A stretch of DNA of 64,000 nucleotides, from positions 26,692 to 90,691 of the forward strand of contig CABJCJ010000009.1 of the NCBI GenBank assembly GCA_902364065.1, written 5' to 3'. The notes beneath the pieces are model-generated. The model was not told the DNA's origin, did not search any database, and saw only the letters and a program-made list of their open reading frames with translations. Every line of letters starts with the position of its first letter. The stretch's first letter is position 1. This DNA comes from Veillonellaceae bacterium SB90 (GTDB taxonomy: Bacteria > Bacillota > Negativicutes > Selenomonadales > Selenomonadaceae). Both the position numbers and the translations under genes were made by a program. Below are positions 28,811-35,948 of this stretch, piece by piece.

Positions 28811-30529
28811 TCAAAGATTGCCGAGCACCATCTGATCCAGGCGCTTGCCGCCCGGTACCATCGGCAGGACATTCTCCTCTTCCGGCACGAGCACGTCGAT
28901 GAGGACAGGACCCGGCTGTGCGAGGATCTCCGGCAGGCGCGTCGTGAGCTCCTGCTTCTTCGTCAGGCGATATCCCTTGACGCCCATCGCTTCAGCCAGC
29001 TTCACGAAATCCGTCTTGCCCTTGAGTTCCGAATGGGAATAATGATGATTGTAGAACAGGCGCTGCCACTGGCCTACCATGCCGAGGATGCAGTTATGGA
29101 TCACGACGACCTTGACGTCAATCCCCTCATCGGCAATCGTCGCAAACTCCTGGCAGTTCATCATGATGCTGCCGTCACCCGAGAAGAGGATGACGCGGCT
29201 CTGCGGGCAGCCGACCTTGGCGCCCATGGCAGCTGGCAGGCCGTAGCCCATCGTGCCCTGGCCGCCGGAGGTCAGGAAATGACGCGGCTTGTAGACCTTG
29301 AAGAACTGCGCAGCCCACATCTGATGCTGGCCAACGTCGGTAACGGCAATCGTGTCCTTGTCCGACAGCTGGCTGATCTTCTCAATCACGGCACCCGGCT
29401 TGATGAGGTCGCCTTCCTCCTGATAGCCGAAGGGGTGCTCGCCCGTCATCTCGATGGCATGGGCCAGCCACGGTGCATAGCGGGCCGGGAAATCATCCTC
29501 TGCCGCTTCGAGCTTGCTGCGCAGGAGCGGCAGTGCCCAGCTGAGATCGCCGATCACGCTGATATCCGCCGTCACATTCTTGTTGATTTCCGCCGGATCG
29601 ATGTCGAAATGAACGATCTTGGCATGCGGGGCAAACTCCGAAACCTTGCCCGTCACGCGGTCGCTGAAGCGCATGCCGACGCAGAGCAAGAGATCGCACT
29701 GCTGGATGGCCATGTTTGCCGCATACGAGCCATGCATGCCGGCAAATTCCAGATAGCCTTTCATATCAGCCGGGATCGTGCCGATACCCAGCAGCGTCGC
29801 CGTCGAAGGCACGCCCAGACGCTCGATGATGGCGCAGAGATCTTCTGACGTATTGGAGATCGTCACGCCGCCGCCCGTGAAGACCAGCGGTTTCTTTGCC
29901 TTGCGCAAAGCTGCGATGACGTCATCGATGTCCTCTTCCCTGCCGGCGCACTCGCCCTTGTAGCCGCGCAGATGAACCGATTCCGGATATTCGTAGTCAA
30001 ACTTCGCATCGAAGACATCCTTGGCAATATCGATGACGACTGGGCCCGGACGGCCCGTGCGGGCAATGTAGAACGCTTCCTTGATGATGCGCGGCAGATT
30101 GTGTACATCCTTGACGAGGTAATTGTGTTTCGTGATGGGCGTCGTGATGCCGCAGATATCCGCCTCCTGGAAGGAATCCTTGCCGATGGAGGCATTGCCG
30201 ACCTGTCCCGTGATGCAGACGAGTGGTACCGAATCCGTGCAAGCTGTTGCAATCCCCGTGATGAGGTTCGTTGCACCAGGGCCCGACGTGGCAAAGACCA
30301 CGCCGACTTTGCCCGTCGCGCGCGCATAGCCGTCAGCCGCATGGACAGCGCCCTGTTCGTGACGCGTCAGCGTATGCGGGAAATTCATCTTATAAACCGC
30401 ATCGTATAACGTGAGCACAGCGCCTCCGGGATACCCGAAGACCATATCCACGCCTTCTTTCTTCAGGCTCGTAAGGACGGCCTGAGCACCATTCATCTTC
30501 AATCGAATGCCCCCTTGTACCTTCGCCAT
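28811..30529 (-). CDS. ilvB: Acetolactate synthase large (catalytic) subunit
   Basis: Thiamine-diphosphate and FAD enzyme that condenses two pyruvates to acetolactate. The 572-aa product has the TPP glutamate region (GYPGGAVL, RHEQGAVHAADGYAR), and the TPP/Mg motif GDGSIMMN ending near HNCILGMV. ATG 30529 follows GGAG at 5 nt; an upstream ATG at 30577 lies in the promoter -10 region and cannot be used. Expressed from the promoter at 30566-30595 with only a ~30-nt leader, so no attenuator or T-box regulates it. Confidence 0.95.
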   Translation of the reverse strand: MAKVQGGIRLKMNGAQAVLTSLKKEGVDMVFGYPGGAVLTLYDAVYKMNFPHTLTRHEQGAVHAADGYARATGKVGVVFATSGPGATNLITGIATACTDSVPLVCITGQVGNASIGKDSFQEADICGITTPITKHNYLVKDVHNLPRIIKEAFYIARTGRPGPVVIDIAKDVFDAKFDYEYPESVHLRGYKGECAGREEDIDDVIAALRKAKKPLVFTGGGVTISNTSEDLCAIIERLGVPSTATLLGIGTIPADMKGYLEFAGMHGSYAANMAIQQCDLLLCVGMRFSDRVTGKVSEFAPHAKIVHFDIDPAEINKNVTADISVIGDLSWALPLLRSKLEAAEDDFPARYAPWLAHAIEMTGEHPFGYQEEGDLIKPGAVIEKISQLSDKDTIAVTDVGQHQMWAAQFFKVYKPRHFLTSGGQGTMGYGLPAAMGAKVGCPQSRVILFSGDGSIMMNCQEFATIADEGIDVKVVVIHNCILGMVGQWQRLFYNHHYSHSELKGKTDFVKLAEAMGVKGYRLTKKQELTTRLPEILAQPGPVLIDVLVPEEENVLPMVPGGKRLDQMVLGNL

Positions 30530-30565
30530 ATTGGCTCCAACAAAAAACTCGCGTAAGATTCCTCT

Positions 30566-30595
30566 ATTATACATCAATTGTATACAAGTTTACAA
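30566..30595 (-). promoter_or_regulatory. ilvBN promoter with TTGTATACAA palindrome
   Basis: Minus strand: -35 TTGTAA (30590-30595), 18-bp spacer, -10 TATAAT (30566-30571). The spacer contains the perfect palindrome TTGTATACAA, a possible repressor half-site pair. The leader to ATG 30529 is about 30 nt. Confidence 0.7.
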
Positions 30596-30598
30596 TCA

Positions 30599-31279
30599 TT
30601 AACGACAATTTAATCTCCCAAAGTCGCTTGTAAACACAAGTACGTCAACGGAAGCGGCTCCTGCCTCATGGAGCACCCGGGCACAGGCTGCCATCGTAGT
30701 CCCTGTCGTCAGGATATCGTCAAGCAGCAGGAGATGACGTCCGGCAATCGCAGCCCCCGGCTCAGGCACGAAGGCATGCTGCAGGACACGGCGCCGCTCG
30801 TGAGGCTGCAGCGCATAGAGAGGACGGGTGGCGGACTGCCGTCGCAGCAGGCGCTCAGACGGCAGATTCCTGGCAGTCAGGAATCGATCAAATATGGCCT
30901 CCACCTGATTGAAGCCGCGTTCCCGTTCCCGCGCCGCATGCAGCGGCACAGGCACCGCAACCTCAAGATCAGGCGGCAGATGAATATCCTGCTGCACATG
31001 ACAAAGATACGTATCGATATACGGCAGTGCACTGCGCCGGCGCCGGTATTTGAGATCATGGACCAGGCTGCGCAGGCCGCCGCGATAGACGCCAAGCGCC
31101 CAGGCAGAACGGACGATTCCTTTTAAGGGAGCCGGCAAAACCAACCGGTGTACGCCGCCAGCCCGTTTCAGGCAGGCCGGGCACCACGAACCGCGCGTCT
31201 CCACATACGCATGACAGAGTGGGCAATGCGGAGGAAACAAGAAATCCAGCAGCGGCTGCCATAAGGAAAACCGAGTCAT
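30599..31279 (-). CDS. comF: ComF-family phosphoribosyltransferase-like protein
   Basis: A 226-aa ComFC-type protein associated with DNA uptake or repair. It has the N-terminal four-Cys zinc finger (CPLCHAYVETRGSWCPAC) and the C-terminal PRPP-loop motif LLLDDILTTGTTMAAC. Biochemical role is unclear in the family. It is followed by the ilvBN promoter and preceded by yqeB with about 50 nt; no ComFA helicase gene is adjacent. Confidence 0.88.
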   Translation of the reverse strand: MTRFSLWQPLLDFLFPPHCPLCHAYVETRGSWCPACLKRAGGVHRLVLPAPLKGIVRSAWALGVYRGGLRSLVHDLKYRRRRSALPYIDTYLCHVQQDIHLPPDLEVAVPVPLHAARERERGFNQVEAIFDRFLTARNLPSERLLRRQSATRPLYALQPHERRRVLQHAFVPEPGAAIAGRHLLLLDDILTTGTTMAACARVLHEAGAASVDVLVFTSDFGRLNCR

Positions 31280-31330
31280 GACGCTCCTTTCCAGGCCGCT
31301 GTCTCAGCTCGTACCGCAATGGCCAGAACC

Positions 31331-32164
31331 TCAGAAGAAGCGATATTTCGGCTTCTTGCTCTGCCAGGCCATGACTGCCTCGAGTACGGAGCCGCCGATG
31401 CAGCGGGCCTTGTCCGATATCGTATAGCATTCTTCCTGTCCCATCGTCGGATGGATATCCGCGATCTTCTGCCCGGCAGCCACTTTCACACCATCGTAGA
31501 TGATGCCACGCAGCACGCCGTCAATCGTCGCTTCGATCTCGATTGTCTTGCCCTCCTTCGTATGAAGATGCGCGATTGGCTCGCCCTTCTTGACCACGAG
31601 AGAAATCGTGCGCAGGACCTCGATGCGGCCATCAGCCGGCGAAAAGACCAGATGATCGAGATTCGGCGACGCATCGACCGTGCCATTCCCATGGTCAGGA
31701 TCCTTTGACGAGTAGCCTTCATAGATTAGGCGGCCGAGGTTGTGCCCGCGGCCCGTCTCTACGACCACATCGACATCGCGTCCGGCACAAAAGCCAGGCC
31801 CCAGAGCAATCGTATGTGTCGCCATCCCCTTGTTTGTTCCCGTAGGCTGATGGTTCAGAATAGCATCGACCAGCACATCCGGGTGCAGCTCGGCCACGCA
31901 CTTGGCCTCGGGGTCGGCCATCATGATGACTTCGCCTTTCTTGAGACGCTTCGCCGCTTCCGGCAGCGTCTTGGCGCGATAGCAGGTCACGCGCTCCACC
32001 TCGGCTTCACCACGGTACATGGCATCGGAAAACGATACCTTGCGGCGCGTGGCCGTCGGCTTTTTCTGTTCGAGCACGAGTACGCGAAAACCGGCACAGT
32101 GCAGGCAATGGATGATGCCGCTGGCAATCTCACCGCCTCCTCGCACGATGATCAGATGTTTCAT
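31331..32164 (-). CDS. yqeB: YqeB-family Se-dependent molybdenum hydroxylase maturation protein
   Basis: A 277-aa protein of the YqeB/EF2563 family linked to maturation of selenium-dependent molybdenum hydroxylases. The N-terminus resembles a Rossmann fold (IIVRGGGEIASGIIHCL) and the C-terminus a biotinyl-lipoyl-like domain (around FSPADGRIEVLRTI and GVLRGIIYDGVKVAAGQ). None of the usual partners (xdh-type hydroxylase, selD, yqeC, mocA) is in the window, so here it stands alone. Family call is confident; the role in this organism is inferred. Confidence 0.82.
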   Translation of the reverse strand: MKHLIIVRGGGEIASGIIHCLHCAGFRVLVLEQKKPTATRRKVSFSDAMYRGEAEVERVTCYRAKTLPEAAKRLKKGEVIMMADPEAKCVAELHPDVLVDAILNHQPTGTNKGMATHTIALGPGFCAGRDVDVVVETGRGHNLGRLIYEGYSSKDPDHGNGTVDASPNLDHLVFSPADGRIEVLRTISLVVKKGEPIAHLHTKEGKTIEIEATIDGVLRGIIYDGVKVAAGQKIADIHPTMGQEECYTISDKARCIGGSVLEAVMAWQSKKPKYRFF

Positions 32165-32268
32165 AGGACAGGCCCTTCTTTCCCTTTGGTATTACTTCCA
32201 TTATACTACAAAATACGACAGAATCTTATATTTTTCCTGAATCCATCGCCCTTGATCCGCAATTTGTG

Positions 32269-32282
32269 CAGAATCGATTCTG
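32269..32282. promoter_or_regulatory. 14-bp palindrome upstream of the ncRNA promoter
   Basis: CAGAATCGATTCTG is a perfect 14-bp palindrome midway between the divergent yqeB gene and the ncRNA promoter, centred about 57 bp upstream of the -35 start. A half-site copy (ACAGAATC) lies at about 32218. Candidate operator; no regulator identified. Confidence 0.45.
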
Positions 32283-32329
32283 TCCATCCTGCGGCAAAGA
32301 AAATTCTTCTCAAATTTATATCAGAAGTA

Positions 32330-32358
32330 TTGCAATTATCTGATAGTAATGCTATAAT
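32330..32358 (+). promoter_or_regulatory. Promoter of the large ncRNA
   Basis: -35 TTGCAA (32330-32335), 17-bp spacer, -10 TATAAT (32353-32358). The expected start is near 32365. No ORF of useful length follows before the terminator at 32957. Confidence 0.8.
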
Positions 32359-32364
32359 ATAAGT

Positions 32365-32957
32365 GTAAAGAGGAGATGGACATGCAGACCACCGCAGAGT
32401 AGTCCTGGAGGTCGAAATGAGGTACGGTGCCTGTCCTGCCGAAAGAGGCTCTCTTCAAAACCTTACACGAAAGGATGTGGGTGGTTATTGAAGATTATGT
32501 ATCGCAAGACTTCTTTCCATCCTGACTAGCAAGCGCATTGTTGAAGTACAAGAATATCCGCAACGGCGGGGTATGCACGTAATGATGGCCAGGGGCCGCC
32601 AGTCGTGCTCGATGCCAGTGGAAGTTTGGAGCGCAACGTCAGCGCGATGGACTGAAGGAAAGCAACCCTGGGTAAGTAAACGAGTTTCATCTACGTTCCA
32701 TCGAGAGTGGTAGTCGGTATCTCCTATCGTTATCGGTAACGTTCCGAAGATGAACCAGATGTGTACACGATTTTACAACAAGGTGATTTGACATCACAGT
32801 TGTTTCAGCTGAGCATGAGATATTGGTAGAATTTCTAATCGCGAAGAAATTTTACAGGTCGACAACAGAATATTGAAAAAGAGAAGGATCACAAATATCT
32901 ATGGTAATCTACATATAAAGCGGCTCGTATTACAGAGAGAATACGAGCCGCTTTTTT
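32365..32957 (+). ncRNA. Candidate large structured non-coding RNA (~590 nt)
   Basis: A transcription unit without coding sequence: consensus promoter, about 590 nt with no long ORF on either strand, and a strong terminator. Complementary segments include GTGTAA/TTACAC (32364/32463), TCTTCAA/TTGAAGA (32452/32488), GGCGG/CCGCC (32565/32596), CGATGGA/TCCATCG (32645/32697), CGTTA-TCGG-TAACG (32728-32741), a two-part stem ACAAC..GTGAT/ATCAC..GTTGT (32775-32803) and AATTTCT/AGAAATT (32830-32851) whose loop contains the palindrome TCGCGA. I could not find RNase P, tmRNA, SRP or 6S hallmarks. Size and structure recall ornate large RNAs (ROOL, GOLLD, OLE), but I cannot assign it to any. Confidence 0.75.
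32918..32957 (+). terminator. Terminator of the ncRNA
   Basis: Perfect 14-bp stem AAGCGGCTCGTATT/AATACGAGCCGCTT with an 8-nt loop, followed by TTTTTT. It may also stop the convergent radical SAM gene. Confidence 0.92.
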
Positions 32958-32974
32958 ATTGCCATTTCCCCGCA

Positions 32975-33640
32975 TCAGGAATCTTCATAGGGACGCACGC
33001 GCAATGTCAGGCCACGCTGCTCACAGATTGCCTTGCATCTTGCAATCTCATCGGGACCCTCGACATGGTCGACAATGGTCAGAACGACATGCGGCACATA
33101 CGGCTTGCAATGCTCGGCAAATGTCAGCATCGCCTCATACGACTTCTCGCCAAACTTCGCCCGCGTGAGCTCGTAATAGCGCTGTGCATTGGAAGCGTTG
33201 AGGCTGATGGAAACCGTATCGAGGATTCCTTTGAAATCAGCGGCAAAGACGCGTCCGTTCTCAAGCTCACCAAGACCATTGGTGTTGAGGCGCGTCGGCA
33301 GATCAGGGTGCGTCTTCTTGACATAGTGCAAAAGAGTCAGCAGATCATCAAGCCGCATCGTCGGCTCACCGAAGCCGCAAAAGACAACTTCCTTGATGTA
33401 CTCCCAGGGAACTTCATCCAAAGCCCGCTCCACTTCAGCCACGGTCGGTTCGCGTTTGAGCCAGAGCGTGGACTGCTCCGCCATATGCTTCATCGTGCGC
33501 AGGCAGAAGGTGCAGGCGCAATTGCAGCGGTTCGTGATATTGACATAGAGATTGCGCCTGCCCTCCGGCTGGACGCGCAGGGATTCCTCAAGCGGCAGGT
33601 ATTTGCCGCCGGCATGCGTTGCATAAACAATCATCTTCAT
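32975..33640 (-). CDS. Radical SAM protein, probably TatD-linked type
   Basis: A 221-aa minimal radical SAM enzyme. The [4Fe-4S] motif CNCACTFC (CxxxCxxC) follows LYVNITNRC, and GFGEPTMR is the SAM-binding GGE-like motif; there is no auxiliary cluster domain. Size and the NITNRC...CLR pattern fit the TatD-associated radical SAM family, though no tatD is next to it. ATG 33640 follows AGGTGG closely; ATG 33634 has better spacing. Substrate unknown. Confidence 0.75.
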   Translation of the reverse strand: MKMIVYATHAGGKYLPLEESLRVQPEGRRNLYVNITNRCNCACTFCLRTMKHMAEQSTLWLKREPTVAEVERALDEVPWEYIKEVVFCGFGEPTMRLDDLLTLLHYVKKTHPDLPTRLNTNGLGELENGRVFAADFKGILDTVSISLNASNAQRYYELTRAKFGEKSYEAMLTFAEHCKPYVPHVVLTIVDHVEGPDEIARCKAICEQRGLTLRVRPYEDS

Positions 33641-33680
33641 TACCACCTATCTTCTTGTTGCTTTCTGCAGACAAAACGGC

Positions 33681-34505
33681 TCAATGCAGTTCTGTCAGGT
33701 ATTCTTCAAATGGCAGGCCGTAATTCCACGGCAGGTCGAGCTCTACGGCATAAGCAAGGCAGCGGCTGATGAAATCCGCAGCGCGCTGTACGGCCGGCTC
33801 GAGTGCTTCGCCGCGGATCAGGCTGGCAGCGACAATGGCCGCGAAGGCATCACCGCTGCCGGAGCGGTCGCCGCCGATCTTTTCCGCCCGGATGATGGCC
33901 GTCCTGCCATCTTCATAGAGAAAATTCTTAATGGTATCCGCTTCGTGAAGTCCCGTGATGACGATCTGCCGCGGCCCGCGTGCAGCCAGAGACGAAGCCA
34001 TCTGCTGGAGTTCTTCATCGCTCACTTCCCCATTCTCCGGATACGGGATATCGAGCAGCTGGCAGGCTTCCGTAAGATTCGGCGTCACGAGGTCAGCCAC
34101 CTGCAGCAGGCTGCGCATCTTGTCGCACATCTCCTGCGTATACGAAGGATAAAGCCTGCCGTAATCGCCCATGACCGGATCGACCATGACGCGCGTGCCA
34201 TCTTTCTTGAAGCGCCGGATGAAATCCAGCACGATGGCAATCTGTTCGGCAGAGCCCAGAAATCCCGTGCAGATGCCATCAAAATCCAGATGGTTGCGCT
34301 GCCAGCTCTCCATATACGGTTTCATGCGGGCCGTATAATCATCGAGATAATGATCCGGGAATCCCGTATGGACGGACAGGATAGCCGTCGGCAGCGGACA
34401 CGCCTGAATCTTCATGGCCGAGATGAGCGGCAGCTCCACGGTCACCGAGCAGCGGCCGAACCCCGTGATATCATTCACCAGCGCAATGCGCTTTTGACGT
34501 TTCAT
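33681..34505 (-). CDS. pdxY: Pyridoxamine/pyridoxal kinase
   Basis: Phosphorylates pyridoxal or pyridoxamine in B6 salvage. The 274-aa product is a ribokinase-fold kinase with ALVNDITGFGRCSVTVELP at the start, the VMVDPVMGDYGRLY block and the anion-hole/catalytic DRSGSGDAF. It lies 27 nt after queF and probably shares its transcript. Confidence 0.9.
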   Translation of the reverse strand: MKRQKRIALVNDITGFGRCSVTVELPLISAMKIQACPLPTAILSVHTGFPDHYLDDYTARMKPYMESWQRNHLDFDGICTGFLGSAEQIAIVLDFIRRFKKDGTRVMVDPVMGDYGRLYPSYTQEMCDKMRSLLQVADLVTPNLTEACQLLDIPYPENGEVSDEELQQMASSLAARGPRQIVITGLHEADTIKNFLYEDGRTAIIRAEKIGGDRSGSGDAFAAIVAASLIRGEALEPAVQRAADFISRCLAYAVELDLPWNYGLPFEEYLTELH

Positions 34506-34532
34506 TCCTTCATCCCTTCATCCCTTGCATTA

Positions 34533-35027
34533 TCAGCGGTTATCGACCTTGTCCATGGCGACGAGGTCATGTTCCATGAAACGGTGCTCGGCCAGCTTCT
34601 CATACTTCGTGCCCGGACGGCCGTAATTGGCGTAGGGATCGATGGAAATGCCGCCGCGCGGCAGGAACTTGCCCCAGACCTCGATATATTTCGGATCCAT
34701 GAGCGCAATGAGGTCCTTCATGATGACATTGACGACATCCTCATGGAAATCGCCATGGTTGCGGAAGCTCACGAGGTAAAGCTTCAGGGATTTGCTCTCA
34801 ACCATCTTCTTTCCCGGGACATACGAGATGTAGATGGTCGCATAATCCGGCTGTCCCGTGATGGGGCAGAGTGCCGTGAACTCCGGGCAATTGAACTTGA
34901 CCCAGTAATCGTTATCCGGATGACGGTTCTCGAACGTCTCAAGGATTTCCGGGCAGTAATCGTAATGGTATTTGACATTTTTCTTGCCTAAAAGCGTGAT
35001 GTCTTCCTGGGATTTATCGCGTGACAA
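34533..35027 (-). CDS. queF: NADPH-dependent preQ0 reductase QueF
   Basis: Reduces 7-cyano-7-deazaguanine to preQ1 in queuosine synthesis. The 164-aa unimodular enzyme has the catalytic Cys in [13 protein letters not shown], the NADPH motif ESKSLKLYL and a family-typical [11 protein letters not shown]. The start is TTG 35027, 7 nt after GGAGGG. No preQ1 riboswitch is visible in the ~85-nt leader. Confidence 0.95.
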   Translation of the reverse strand: MSRDKSQEDITLLGKKNVKYHYDYCPEILETFENRHPDNDYWVKFNCPEFTALCPITGQPDYATIYISYVPGKKMVESKSLKLYLVSFRNHGDFHEDVVNVIMKDLIALMDPKYIEVWGKFLPRGGISIDPYANYGRPGTKYEKLAEHRFMEHDLVAMDKVDNR

Positions 35028-35110
35028 TGAAATTCCCTCCGTATCTTCACTATTCCTACACAGTATATTACTACTATCATAGCGAATCCATCAAAAATAA
35101 TCAAGCAATG

Positions 35111-35152
35111 CAAAAGGACTGCCCTGCAAAGCTATGCTCTGCAGGGCAGTCC
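35111..35152 (-). terminator. Terminator of the fum-sdh operon
   Basis: Perfect 13-bp stem GGACTGCCCTGCA/TGCAGGGCAGTCC followed by TTTTG on the minus strand, 26 nt after the iron-sulfur subunit stop. Confidence 0.9.
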
Positions 35153-35177
35153 CCAGATGTGACCAAGTCGTCAGAGA

Positions 35178-35930
35178 TTATTTGTCGAAGATGTTGCGCA
35201 GTGCCTGCTTGTTGACATCGCGGTTAAGCTGTGCGAGATACGTCGTCAGCTTGATGTTCTTCGGGCAAGCCTCGACACAGTTCTGGCTGTTGCCGCAACT
35301 CGTGATGCCGCCCTTCTCCATCAAGGCGTTCAGGCGCTTCGGAGCGTCGAACTTTCCGAGCGGATGGAGGTTGAAGAGATAAGCCTGTACCGTCGGAGCC
35401 GGTCCGATGAAGTCGGACTGCGGGCCAACGTTCGGGCAGGCTTCGAGGCAGCAGCCGCAGGTCATGCAGTGCGAAATCTCGTAAGCCGTCTGAGCCGTGT
35501 ACGGATTCTGGATTGGAGCATCCTTGACTTCCCAGGTACCATCGACTTCGACCCAGCCATGGATGCGCTTGAGGCTCTCGAACATGACGGAGCGGTCGAT
35601 GAGCAGGTCGCGGATAACCGGGAACGTGCGTGCCGGCTGCAGGTGAATCGGCTGCTTGAGCGTATCAACGAGCGTGCAGCAAGCCTGGCGTGCCTTGCCA
35701 TTGATGACCATCATGCAGGCGCCGCAGACCTTCTCGAGGCAGTTGCACTCCCAAGTTACCGGAGCGACTTTCTTGCCGTCGACGGTCACCGGGTTCTTCT
35801 GGATTTCCATCAGGGCTGCAACGATGTTGAGGCCCGGACGATAGTCTACTTCGAACTCCTGGTTGTACGGCTTCTCTTTCGGGCCGTCCTGGCGCTCGAC
35901 GATGATTCTGACTTTTTTCTGTTCTGCCAT
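35178..35930 (-). CDS. sdhB: Succinate dehydrogenase/fumarate reductase iron-sulfur subunit
   Basis: Electron-transfer subunit of 250 aa carrying the three Fe-S clusters: the N-terminal ferredoxin domain (CNCLEKVCGACMMVING) for [2Fe-2S], then CGCCLEACPN and CGNSQNCVEACPKN for [4Fe-4S] and [3Fe-4S]. It is the last gene of fumAB-sdhCAB and starts 18 nt after sdhA. The complex may work as fumarate reductase, succinate dehydrogenase or both; with one cytochrome b subunit it is of the B. subtilis/Wolinella type. Confidence 0.95.
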   Translation of the reverse strand: MAEQKKVRIIVERQDGPKEKPYNQEFEVDYRPGLNIVAALMEIQKNPVTVDGKKVAPVTWECNCLEKVCGACMMVINGKARQACCTLVDTLKQPIHLQPARTFPVIRDLLIDRSVMFESLKRIHGWVEVDGTWEVKDAPIQNPYTAQTAYEISHCMTCGCCLEACPNVGPQSDFIGPAPTVQAYLFNLHPLGKFDAPKRLNALMEKGGITSCGNSQNCVEACPKNIKLTTYLAQLNRDVNKQALRNIFDK

Positions 35931-35948
35931 TTCTATTTGTCCTCCCTC

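Noticed and set aside
30530-30598. T-box or leader-peptide attenuator for ilvBN
   Set aside because: The promoter lies about 40 nt before the start codon, leaving no room for a leader RNA.
32365-32957. RNase P RNA, tmRNA, SRP RNA or group II intron as identity of the ncRNA
   Set aside because: The RNase P core GAGGAAAGUCC, the tmRNA tRNA-like ends, the SRP GGAAG loop context and intron domain V were not found.
34998-35112. preQ1 riboswitch upstream of queF
   Set aside because: The short leader lacks the stem-loop and A-rich tail of preQ1 riboswitches; only the upstream operon terminator is seen.
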